A DNA stretch of 38,072 nucleotides from Pseudonocardiales bacterium (lineage in GTDB: Bacteria; Actinomycetota; Actinomycetes; Mycobacteriales; Pseudonocardiaceae), in contig JAHEXI010000030.1 of NCBI GenBank assembly GCA_023252195.1, forward strand, positions 1 through 38,072, given 5' to 3'. The translations under genes were made by a program, and so were the position numbers. The notes beneath the pieces were generated by a model. It searched no databases and was not told the origin of the DNA. It was given only the letters and a program-made list of their open reading frames with translations. Shown in pieces: positions 8,313-15,760 of this stretch. Each line of letters begins with the position of its first letter. The first letter of the stretch is position 1.

Positions 8313-8948
8313 ATGAAGCGCGGCCGGCGGCGCGAGGCAGCTGGTACTCCGCGGGCACCGGCGGTGGCAGCAAAGGCGGCGGAGACCCGTGCAGCATTGA
8401 TTTCCGCAGCTCGGCGATTGTTCGTCGAGAAGGGGTACTTCGCCACGGGTACCGAGGAGATCGTGGCAGCTGCAGGGGTCGGTACCCGTGGCGCTCTCTA
8501 TCACCATTTCGAGGACAAGCGTGCGCTGTTCCTGGCGGTCTTTGAGCAGGTGGAAGAGAACTTGATCGCTGCCGCCGGTGACATCGCACCGGTAGGCGGC
8601 GCGTTCGAGGTGCTCCGGGGTGGCCTGGTGGGCTTTTTGGACGCCTCTCTGACACCCGAGGTGCAACGCGTTGTTCTCATCGACGGACCAGCCGTACTGG
8701 GCTGGCAGGAGTGGCGCGAACTCGAAGAGCGCTACGGGCTCGGCGTCATCCGCTCCCTCCTGGAGCTCGCTGTGTCCGACGGGACTCTGCCCCCGCAGCC
8801 CATTGACGCGTTGGCCCACATCTTGCTGGCAGCCATCGATGAGGCAGCCCTGTTCATCGCCAACGCCGAAGATAAGCGAGCGGCCAAGGAACAAGCCGTG
8901 GGCACGGTCGACCGGCTCCTGCGTGGACTGGTCACACCAGCCGAATGA
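8313..8948 (+). CDS. TetR/AcrR family transcriptional regulator
   Basis: This 211-residue protein has a TetR DNA-binding domain at about residues 27-75 (LISAARRLFVEKGYFATGTE, then IVAAAGVGTRGALYHHFEDK, then RALFLAVFEQVEE) and a helical ligand-binding domain. An N-terminal extension of about 25 residues is basic and Ala-rich. It reads toward a hydrolase gene 137 bp downstream whose promoter carries a 23-bp palindrome, so it probably represses that gene (inference). Its own upstream region was reshaped by the IS3 remnant, which ends about 150 bp before it. The ligand is unknown. Confidence 0.92.
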   Translation: MKRGRRREAAGTPRAPAVAAKAAETRAALISAARRLFVEKGYFATGTEEIVAAAGVGTRGALYHHFEDKRALFLAVFEQVEENLIAAAGDIAPVGGAFEVLRGGLVGFLDASLTPEVQRVVLIDGPAVLGWQEWRELEERYGLGVIRSLLELAVSDGTLPPQPIDALAHILLAAIDEAALFIANAEDKRAAKEQAVGTVDRLLRGLVTPAE

Positions 8949-8984
8949 CGGCTTTCCCGGGACCGCGGCTTGTCCTTGCGCGGG

Positions 8985-9014
8985 TTGACGGTCTCCAGCG
9001 GCGTTCCATAGGGT
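8985..9014 (+). promoter_or_regulatory. SigA-type promoter of the alpha/beta hydrolase gene
   Basis: TTGACG at 8985-8990 and TAGGGT at 9009-9014 are separated by 18 nt, a good housekeeping actinobacterial promoter. The predicted start point, near 9021, falls inside the palindrome at 9017-9039, which would make that palindrome a repressor site. Confidence 0.6.
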
Positions 9015-9016
9015 GA

Positions 9017-9039
9017 AGGACATACAGCCTGTATGTCCT
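9017..9039. promoter_or_regulatory. TetR-type operator palindrome
   Basis: AGGACATACAG at 9017-9027 is the exact reverse complement of 9029-9039, with one central base at 9028. A perfect 23-bp palindrome overlapping the predicted transcription start and directly downstream of a TetR gene is a textbook arrangement for a local repressor site. The link to this regulator is inferred from position. Confidence 0.65.
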
Positions 9040-9085
9040 CGGCTCGCTCGGGCGTCGACCGAGCTTGACACCGGAGGGAACGCAC

Positions 9086-9934
9086 ATGAGGACCTGCACA
9101 GTCGACGGTGCTCCGGTCGCCTACACCGACATCGGCCAGGGCCCCGTGCTGTTGTTCGTGCACGGCATCTACGTCACCGGAGCGTTGTGGGATGACCTCA
9201 CTGCGCGGCTAAGCGATCGGTTCCGGTGCGTTGCCCCGACCTGGCCGTTGGGCGCGCAGGACCAGCTGGCCGGTGATGCCGACGTGGGCGTGGCAGCGTC
9301 CGCGCGCCGGATTGCCCACTTCGTTGAGCAACTCGAGCTGGACGAGGTGACGATCGTTGTCAACGACACCGGCGGCGGCCTCGTCCTGACCATGCTCGGC
9401 GACCAGACACTCGATCTCTCCCGGATCGGAGGGCTGGTCCTGACCAACTGCGACAGCTACGAACACTTCCCACCTGGATTATTCCGCCCCATCGTGAAGA
9501 TCTGCCGGGCCAGCGCCGGCATCGGTGGTGTCATCCTCGCCGGATTTGCGGGCAAGCGAGGCCAGCAGGTGTTCCTCAAAGCCGTCTGCAAAAAGCCCAT
9601 CAGTGCCGACCGACAGGCTGACGTCTTCGGCGCCTTCGCCACCAGCAAAGCGAGCCGGAAGGAAGGTGTGCGGACCACCGCAACCCTCGACCCCACGCTG
9701 ACCCTCGCCGCATCCGAGGCCATCGAGAGATTCGACAAGCCGGTCCTCCTGGCATGGGCGACCGACGACGACCTGTTCTTCCCCCTCTCCCACGCCGAAC
9801 GACTTCACGACGCCTTCCCGAACTCGAACCTGGTCACGATCCCCGACAGCGCCACCTACGTCATGCTCGACGCCCCCGACCAACTCGCCGCCGCCATCAC
9901 CGAGTTCATCAAGCCAGGCCGAAGGCGCGACTGA
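9086..9934 (+). CDS. Alpha/beta hydrolase, aspartate-nucleophile type
   Basis: This 282-residue alpha/beta-hydrolase-fold protein starts at an ATG with GGAGGG 8 nt upstream. The oxyanion region is FVHGIYVTG (about residues 25-32). The nucleophile elbow reads VVNDTGGG with Asp94, as in haloalkane dehalogenases and related hydrolases rather than Ser-lipases. An acid-loop candidate is LLAWATDDDLFFP. The C-terminal segment where the catalytic His normally sits reads IPDSATYVMLDAPDQ and has no His, which raises doubt about classical triad chemistry. The gene appears to be under the TetR-type operator just upstream. Substrate unknown. Confidence 0.85.
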   Translation: MRTCTVDGAPVAYTDIGQGPVLLFVHGIYVTGALWDDLTARLSDRFRCVAPTWPLGAQDQLAGDADVGVAASARRIAHFVEQLELDEVTIVVNDTGGGLVLTMLGDQTLDLSRIGGLVLTNCDSYEHFPPGLFRPIVKICRASAGIGGVILAGFAGKRGQQVFLKAVCKKPISADRQADVFGAFATSKASRKEGVRTTATLDPTLTLAASEAIERFDKPVLLAWATDDDLFFPLSHAERLHDAFPNSNLVTIPDSATYVMLDAPDQLAAAITEFIKPGRRRD

Positions 9935-10195
9935 GTTCAGCGGCTGTACCGGGGCCATCGTTGACGATGACGAAGCCACGGTCCGCAGCGAAGAGCAGTT
10001 TTCGTTTCGTGGTGATGCGGTAGCGAATCGGGCCGGTGGACTGCTCGACGCGCGGCACCGTGACCCGCTTGGTGAGTCGCTTCGCGCGGTACCAGCGGCG
10101 AAGGATACGGTCGGCGGCGATCCCGACCTGCGGGATGACCTGGCGGATGGCCCGGACGGGCTTCAGCCCGCGGTAGCCCCAGAAGCGCCGGCAGG
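9909..10195 (-). pseudogene. Unidentified C-terminal gene fragment
   Basis: On the minus strand an open frame runs from just after an in-frame TAG near 10210 to a TGA at 9909-9911. It gives a protein-like sequence containing FWGYRGLKPVRAIRQ, GIAADRILRRWYRAKRL and LLFAADRGFVIVNDGPG. I do not recognise the family. It has no start codon or ribosome site of its own and abuts the truncated FG-GAP gene in a different frame, so it looks like a 3' end left by a rearrangement. Its last 26 bases overlap the hydrolase gene in a convergent arrangement. Confidence 0.4.
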
Positions 10196-10507
10196 GAAGT
10201 TGGTCGCGCCGCTAAACCCACCAGTCCCATTGCCCAGCAGCGCCGACACGCTACCCGGGGAAATACCCGCGTTGAAGTTGGCGACGGCTAGGTCGAGGTG
10301 GCCGTCGCCGTTGACATCACCCACCGCCACCGAGAGGGGATTGTTGCCGACGGCGAAGTTGGTCGGGCCAGTGAACGTAACTGGCGAGGGTGCACCCAAC
10401 GCTGGCTGCGCGCCCAGCAGCACCAACACCGCTACGGCGATCGCACCCAGAGCTGCCCCAGCGCCCGTGACGGCCGCGAGCCCCCCGACGACAGAGCGTC
10501 CGGTCAC
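10163..10507 (-). pseudogene. Secreted FG-GAP/VCBS repeat protein, truncated after the first repeats
   Basis: From GTG 10507 there is a signal peptide (ALGAIAVAVLVLLGAQPALGA) and then FG-GAP-type beta-propeller repeats: FAVGNNPLSVAVGDVNGDGH, LDLAVANFNAG and VSALLGNGTGGFSGATNFPAG. The Ca-binding DVNGDGHLD loop is intact. After FPAG the frame ends within nine codons at a TGA, in sequence that belongs to another gene fragment. Intact members carry six or more such repeats, so most of the propeller is missing. An earlier start at 10588 is possible but less convincing because it precedes the signal peptide by 27 residues. Confidence 0.72.
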
Positions 10508-10657
10508 CCGCGAAGCCGGACAGTGGCCCACCCACCCCACCAGGCAGTGACACCACGAAACACCCCCACAGCTGCTCGCAGCCAGCACACAATGGATGGC
10601 GTATCAGCCCACCCTGACCGAGGTGTGATCGGTCAACACGCAGTGCCGCGTCGACGC

Positions 10658-11560
10658 TCAGGGGATTAAGACAAGCTTTCCGCGGACGTGGCCGCTTTGG
10701 CTGATGCGGTAGGCCTCGGCGGCGCGGCTGAAGGGATAGGTCTGCACCTTGATGACCAGCTTGTTGTGCGCCAGGAGGCTGGCGACCTCGGCCAGGGCCT
10801 GCGTGGGGTTGCTGTCCGCGTCGCCACCGGTGACCCGGGCTCCAGCTTGACCGGCCGTGAAGTTGGCAATGGACAGCACCTGCGACGGCTCGGAGACCAG
10901 GCGGATCAGCTCTTCGATGGCAGTCTTGCCTGCGACGTCGAAGACAGCATCGACCCGGCCGGCAGCGGCGGCCTGGACCCGATCGGCCACGCCCTGTCCG
11001 TAGCGCACCGGGATCGCCCCGATCTCCCGCAGGTAGTCCTGGTTGGCTCCGCTCCCCGACGCGATCACCCTTGCTCCCCGAGCTAGCGCCATCTGCACCG
11101 CGACCGCTCCCACGCCCCCCGCGCCACCATCGACGAAGATCGTATCGCCGGCCTGGACGCCGAGCAGACGAAGACCGCGTTCACTGGTCTCCCCGGCCAC
11201 GCCAGCCGCCGCGGCTACCACCCAGTCGATCGACGGCGGCTTGCGCGCCCAGGAGTCCAGCACGCCGTAGTCAGCCTGCGTGTTGCGGCCCCGGCCGAAC
11301 ACCTCATCACCCACCGATACTCCGGTGACCCCCTCGCCGACCTCGTCCACCACCCCGGCGGCGTCGTATCCCAGGTATCCCGTCCCGACCATCGGCTGGC
11401 CACCCGACATCGCCCCGGACAGCACTTTCCAGTCGAGCGGGTTCACGCTGGCCGCCCGCACCACGATCCGGACCGTGCCCGCGCCGGCATGGGGATCAGG
11501 AGCCTCTGCCCACGTCAGAACCTCCGGGCCACCGTAGGCTACATATTGCAGGGCTCGCAT
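10658..11560 (-). CDS. NADP-dependent quinone oxidoreductase-like MDR protein
   Basis: This 300-residue zinc-free medium-chain dehydrogenase/reductase resembles the quinone oxidoreductase group. The GroES-like domain contains ASVNPLDWKVLSG and YLGYDAAGVVDEVGEGV. The Rossmann motif is GGAGGVGAVAVQMA. No structural-zinc cysteines are present. The start MRALQYVAYGGPEVL at 11560 is preferred over an upstream in-frame codon at 11593 because it begins the conserved domain. It appears monocistronic and is divergent from the Smr gene. The substrate cannot be told. Confidence 0.88.
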   Translation of the reverse strand: MRALQYVAYGGPEVLTWAEAPDPHAGAGTVRIVVRAASVNPLDWKVLSGAMSGGQPMVGTGYLGYDAAGVVDEVGEGVTGVSVGDEVFGRGRNTQADYGVLDSWARKPPSIDWVVAAAAGVAGETSERGLRLLGVQAGDTIFVDGGAGGVGAVAVQMALARGARVIASGSGANQDYLREIGAIPVRYGQGVADRVQAAAAGRVDAVFDVAGKTAIEELIRLVSEPSQVLSIANFTAGQAGARVTGGDADSNPTQALAEVASLLAHNKLVIKVQTYPFSRAAEAYRISQSGHVRGKLVLIP

Positions 11561-11712
11561 CCGCCTAGCCTTGCAGATCAGCCCGGCCCACACGGGAGAA
11601 TCGCGAGGCCGATCGCCGGGGAGCTGCCGCCGCGGGCGCGGAGCTCAGCGACGAGTACAGCCCGGACACTCACGATCTGTCGCCCTGTTGTGATCATGTG
11701 CGGGGGACAACC

Positions 11713-11976
11713 ATGGCAGATATGAAGCTCAAGCTCGATCTGCACGACATCTACAACCGAGGTGGTGACATCGATCGCACACTGCGGGCGATCAACAACG
11801 AGGCCGTTGCCACGAAGGCACCGCTATTGGAGATCATTCCTGGGAAGGGCTCCGGCGCGCTCAAGAAACGTGTGCTGCGCTTCTTGGAGCAAAAAGAGAT
11901 CAAGTCTCTGTACCACCGGGTGGAGAAGGACTCGAATAACTTCGGCCGGATCTTCGTGCATTTCCGCTGGAAATGA
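11713..11976 (+). CDS. Small Smr-domain protein
   Basis: This 87-residue protein is essentially a lone Smr (small MutS-related) domain: KLDLHDIYNRGGDIDRTLRA at the start and EIIPGKGSGALKKRVLRFLE in the middle, the latter carrying the GKGSG turn that replaces the usual HGxG motif. Smr domains are nucleic-acid-binding or nicking modules. Stand-alone forms of this type are conserved in actinobacteria but poorly characterised. The ATG at 11713 begins the conserved part; a GTG 15 bases earlier is also in frame. It is followed by the convergent VOC gene. Confidence 0.85.
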   Translation: MADMKLKLDLHDIYNRGGDIDRTLRAINNEAVATKAPLLEIIPGKGSGALKKRVLRFLEQKEIKSLYHRVEKDSNNFGRIFVHFRWK

Positions 11977-12096
11977 CCGACACCACCACGCCCGACAACG
12001 CCACCCACGTTGATCTGGCTGTCCAGTTGGGATCCCTTTGCAGGACATCCGGCGCTCAGCCTCGCTAAGCGTCCGGCCGCGGCCATCGACCCGCGG

Positions 12097-12534
12097 TCAG
12101 CTGTTCTTCAGCTCCTCGGCGAGCATCACGATGATGCCGCTGGGGCCACGGACATAGGTGAGTTTGTAGACGTCCCCGTAGGTCGCCACGCCGCGCAACG
12201 GGTGGCAGCCGTGCCTCGCGGCGATCTCGAGGGCCTCGTCGATGTCGTCGATCGAGAAGGCGACGCGGTGCATGCCGATCTCGTTGGGCCGGGTGGGCTT
12301 CGTCTCGATCGCGTCGGGGTGGATGTACTCGAACAGCTCAAGGCGACCGTTGCCGTCTGGCGTCTGGAGCATGGCGATGTTGGCGTGGTTGCCGTCGAGG
12401 CCGACGGCAGTGTCGGTCCACTCGCCACTAACCGTGTCACGGCCGAGGACGGTCAAACCGAGGTCGGTGCAGAAGGCGATCGTCGCTTCGAGGTCGCGCA
12501 CGGCGATGCCGACGTTCTCGAGTTTGATGGGCAT
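12097..12534 (-). CDS. VOC family protein (glyoxalase/methylmalonyl-CoA epimerase-like)
   Basis: This 145-residue vicinal-oxygen-chelate protein has two beta-alpha-beta-beta-beta modules. The first starts KLENVGIAVRDLEATIAFCT and includes GRLELFEY. The second begins with GMHRVAFSIDDIDEALEIA and ends GPSGIIVMLAEEL. The His and Glu residues placed for metal binding (HRVAF, ELFEY, VMLAEE) are present, which suggests an active metalloenzyme. The ATG at 12534 is chosen; a GTG nine bases upstream is equally in frame. No pathway context surrounds it. Confidence 0.85.
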   Translation of the reverse strand: MPIKLENVGIAVRDLEATIAFCTDLGLTVLGRDTVSGEWTDTAVGLDGNHANIAMLQTPDGNGRLELFEYIHPDAIETKPTRPNEIGMHRVAFSIDDIDEALEIAARHGCHPLRGVATYGDVYKLTYVRGPSGIIVMLAEELKNS

Positions 12535-12543
12535 GCCTTGCAC

Positions 12544-12857
12544 GCTATCGAGTCAGGGCGATTCACGGACCTGCTCGACGCGGCACGCAAGTTTCAACCT
12601 CAGCGACGACGACACCCTGGTCCTCCAGCAGGATTACCTCGAAGCAGATCCGACCCTGAGCTGCTTTCCGCACCTCCCGGCTGTCGCCCCCGGGATGGCC
12701 CTGCAGCGCAGCGCGAGACGTGTCCGCTGGGGAACCCCCCTCAAACGGACACCCGCGCACACGCAGTGGACACTGATATGAGCTGGGCTAGCGCCGTCTC
12801 ACATAGCCGGTACGAATTGATTCTCACTCAGCGGTAGCTATCTGTTACCTTCCGATC
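12544..12857. other. Gene-poor stretch with one inverted repeat
   Basis: I see no credible gene in these 314 bases. GTGTCCG at 12720-12726 faces CGGACAC at 12746-12752 across a 19-nt loop that contains runs of G and C. It could be a transposon end, an attachment-type site or a hairpin; nothing decides between these. The stretch leads into a resolvase stub, which favours mobile-element debris. Confidence 0.35.
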
Positions 12858-13250
12858 ATGTCCGTAGCCTTGATCGGCTACGCCCGCTGCTCCATCGACA
12901 ACAAGACCTCACCGCGCAACGCGATCGGCTACGCGAGCTCGGCGGACCTACTGAACAGGGCTACCTCGACCATGGCGGCGCTCCTGGGCCGAGCCTCGCT
13001 GGGTGGAAACCCGAATGTGTGTTATTACCCGGGGGTCGTCTGGACCACCCCGCTAGGCCGCACCTACCACACCCAGCCCCCACCAATCCTCAACAACCTG
13101 CCCGAACCCCGACCCAGACCCGATAATCCCGACCCCTGGCCACTCGCCAGATCCCACGACGACAGCCCCATCCTGGACCGACCACCACCCCCACCAGACC
13201 CGCCACCCCCCGCCACGCCACCAAACCCCGACCAGCCGCCACCCTTCTGA
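12858..13250 (+). pseudogene. Chimeric remnant: serine-resolvase start joined to DUF222/HNH endonuclease tail
   Basis: The frame begins MSVALIGYARCSIDNKT, the N-terminus of a serine recombinase with the catalytic Ser in YARCS. It leaves that family after about 15 residues. From about 13030 it reads VVWTTPLGRTYHTQPPP, then a Pro-rich tail ending NPDQPPPF, which is how many DUF222/13E12 HNH proteins end. The middle of both parents is absent. The frame is open throughout, so a 130-residue protein could be made, but neither parental function can survive. Confidence 0.55.
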
Positions 13251-13263
13251 GGATGGCACCGGC

Positions 13264-13467
13264 TCACGCCGCACGTGAGCTAAACCTGCGCGGTAGCCGC
13301 TCCACTGGCTCGATCGGCACGTCGATCAGTAGCGCCGTGCCGCAGATCAAGCAGAACCATTCAGGGCAGTCCGCGCCGTGCCCGTCGACGCAGGGCGGTT
13401 GTTCAAACGCCTCGAAATCGGCGCATTCCGGGCAGCACAGCTCGATCACCGCTGGTCTGAACTCCAC
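13264..13467 (-). CDS. Small zinc-ribbon-like protein
   Basis: This 67-residue protein has a cysteine pattern suggesting a zinc site: CCPECADFEAFEQPPC, then a Cys in GADCPEW, and FCLICG near the C-terminus. The spacing CxxC...CxxC is typical of zinc ribbons. I believe it is a conserved hypothetical in Pseudonocardiales, but I cannot name a family. The start is a GTG at 13467, with only a weak GAGAG immediately before it, so the start is uncertain. It lies about 100 bp downstream of, and on the same strand as, the M13 peptidase gene. Confidence 0.6.
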   Translation of the reverse strand: MEFRPAVIELCCPECADFEAFEQPPCVDGHGADCPEWFCLICGTALLIDVPIEPVERLPRRFSSRAA

Positions 13468-13563
13468 CTCTCGACCGTGCCACCAGCGGCACCGGAGGTG
13501 GCGGAGGCGAGCCGGCGTGTCTTCACCGCGGCGTATCGGAGCGGACTTGACGGCGAGCCGCGA

Positions 13564-15597
13564 TCACCAGATCTTGACGCGGTCACCCGGAGGGCGGAAC
13601 AGCTTGTCGCCCGGCTTGACGCCGAACGCCGCGTAGTACTCGGGGAGGTTGCTGACGACGCCATTGGCGCGGAACTTATCGGGGCTGTGCGGGTCGCTCA
13701 GCAGTTCCACGCGTAATTCCTGGTCCCGCGTCTTGCCGCGCCACACCTGCGCCCAGCCAAGGAAGAAGCGTTGCTCGCCGGTGAACCCGTCCAGCACGGC
13801 TGTGGGGCGACCACCGAGGGACAACTGATACGCGCGGTGCGCCACCGTGAGGCCGGACAGATCGGCGATGTTCTCGCCCAGGGTCAGTTCGCCGTTGATG
13901 TGCTCGCCGGGCAACGGCTCGTAGGCCGAATACTGCGCGGCGAGGGCGCTGGTCCGGGCGGTGAAGCGTTGCACGTCCTGCGGGGTCCACCAGTCGCGAA
14001 GATTGCCGGTGCCGTCGAATTTACGACCCTGGTCGTCAAACGCGTGGCTGATCTCGTGGCCGATCACGGCGCCGATTCCACCGTAGTTGACCGCATCGTC
14101 AGCGGCCGTGTTGAAAAACGGCGGCTGCAGGATCGCGGCCGGGAACGTGATGTCGTTGCGCGACGGGTCGTAGTAAGCGTTGACGGTCTGCGGCGTGGTG
14201 AACCACTCATCGCGGTCCACTGGCTTGCCGAGCCGGTCGAGGTTGCGCTGGTATTCTAGCTGGGCGGAGCGGACTATGTTGCCCACGAGATCGTTTTGGG
14301 CGACTCGCAGTTTCGAGTAGTCCTTCCACTTGCTCGGATAACCGATCTTCACCGCGAGTTTGCTGAGCTTGTCCCTGGCTTCGGCTTTGGTCGAGTCGCT
14401 CATCCAGTCCAAGCCGTTGATAGACGTGCGGTAGGCGTCGATCAGCTTGTTGACCAGCGCGTCGATCCGCCGTTTGTTATCCGGGGGAAAGTAACGTTGC
14501 ACATATCGCTGGCCGAGTAGATCGCCCATTGAATCGTCGACCGCGGTGACACCCCGCTTCCAACGTGGTCGCTGCTCCTGCTGCCCGGCGAGATCATGGC
14601 CGCGGAATTCGAAGCGGGCTGTGACGAAGTCATTGCTCAGGTAGGGCGCGAAGTCGTCGATGACCTTGAACTTCAAGTACGACTTCCAGTCCGCAACGGG
14701 CATGGTGGTCAGTGCGCTGCCCAAGGCGGTGAAGAAACTGGGCTCTGCGACGACGAAGTCGGGGGTCTGCACGCCGGCTGCGTCGAGGTAGGTCTTCCAG
14801 TCCAGCCCCGGTGCGCGCGCAGTGGCATCGGCGACGGTGAACTTGTTGTAGGTCGCCGTCGCGTCGCGGTCCTGCGCGGCGGTCCACTCGACCTGCGCGA
14901 GGCGGTTCTCCACACCGACCACCTGGCCGGCCGCGGCATCCGGATTGGCGACCCCGGCCAAACCCAGCATGCGCGCGACATAGGCCCGGAACTGGTCCCG
15001 GACCGTCACGAACTGCGGATCCGATTTCAGATAGTAATCCCGGTTGGGCATGGTGAGCCCGCTTTGGAAGACGTTCGGGATGTAAGCCGATGCGTTGCGG
15101 GCGTCCTGGTTGACGGACAGCGCGATGGGGCTGGGCGTGCTGTCCGCTGCACTCACGCCGAAGTACCGAACGATGTCCGAGGGACTGGCGAGGGCATCGA
15201 TGCGGTCCAGTGACGCCTTCAGTGGAGCGGCCCCGAGCGCGTCGAGCCGCGCGGTGTCCATGAAGCTCGCGTAGAAGTCGCCGATTTGCTGGTCTGGTGA
15301 GCCGGCGGCGCCATGCCGGGCCCCGCTGTCCTCGACGATCGTGCGCAGCTGTTGGTCGGCCTCGTCGGCCAGGATGTCGAAGGCGCCGTAGCGGCTCCGG
15401 TCGGCCGGGATCTGGGTGGTGCTCAGCCACTGACCGCTGGCGAAGGTGAACAGGTCGTCTTGGGGCCGCACCTGGCGGTCGTACCCGGGTAGCAGTAGCC
15501 CCGATCCCAGCGGCGTAGGCGGGGCGCCCGCGCAGGCTGTCACGGCCCACACCAGCACCATGGCGAGCGCACCGAGGCGCCACCGAGACCGAGTCAC
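13564..15597 (-). CDS. M13 family metallopeptidase (neprilysin-like), predicted lipoprotein
   Basis: This 677-residue endopeptidase has an N-terminal signal sequence ending in a lipobox-like VTAC (Cys22), so it is probably tethered outside the membrane. The zinc motif HEISH is at 514-518 and the third ligand Glu575 lies in GENIADLSGL. The M13 hallmark NAYYDPSRNDITFPAAIL precedes it, and the protein ends in VKIW, close to the family's usual C-x-x-W end. The full N-terminal helical lid is present and the length is normal for the family. It is divergent from the STAND gene across about 160 bp. Confidence 0.93.
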   Translation of the reverse strand: MTRSRWRLGALAMVLVWAVTACAGAPPTPLGSGLLLPGYDRQVRPQDDLFTFASGQWLSTTQIPADRSRYGAFDILADEADQQLRTIVEDSGARHGAAGSPDQQIGDFYASFMDTARLDALGAAPLKASLDRIDALASPSDIVRYFGVSAADSTPSPIALSVNQDARNASAYIPNVFQSGLTMPNRDYYLKSDPQFVTVRDQFRAYVARMLGLAGVANPDAAAGQVVGVENRLAQVEWTAAQDRDATATYNKFTVADATARAPGLDWKTYLDAAGVQTPDFVVAEPSFFTALGSALTTMPVADWKSYLKFKVIDDFAPYLSNDFVTARFEFRGHDLAGQQEQRPRWKRGVTAVDDSMGDLLGQRYVQRYFPPDNKRRIDALVNKLIDAYRTSINGLDWMSDSTKAEARDKLSKLAVKIGYPSKWKDYSKLRVAQNDLVGNIVRSAQLEYQRNLDRLGKPVDRDEWFTTPQTVNAYYDPSRNDITFPAAILQPPFFNTAADDAVNYGGIGAVIGHEISHAFDDQGRKFDGTGNLRDWWTPQDVQRFTARTSALAAQYSAYEPLPGEHINGELTLGENIADLSGLTVAHRAYQLSLGGRPTAVLDGFTGEQRFFLGWAQVWRGKTRDQELRVELLSDPHSPDKFRANGVVSNLPEYYAAFGVKPGDKLFRPPGDRVKIW

Positions 15598-15760
15598 CAG
15601 ATTCCCCCCAAAGAGACGTCGTGATCGACGCGACCATAGAACCAGAGGAGTAAGAACGGCATGACGTCACGGGCCACCTGCTCGTCGTGCCCGATCGTCT
15701 GCCGTACCGTGCAACCGGCCGTGCGCCACAACTCCAGATCGCGTTCTCGAGGAGACTCGC

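Noticed and set aside
7682-8545. Reading the OrfA frame on to 8545 as one 287-residue protein
   Set aside because: Similarity to OrfA ends near 8165, and the rest overlaps the TetR gene in another frame.
13060-13250. Pro-rich tail as a separate secreted low-complexity protein
   Set aside because: It has no start or signal peptide and matches the usual C-terminal tail of DUF222-type HNH proteins.
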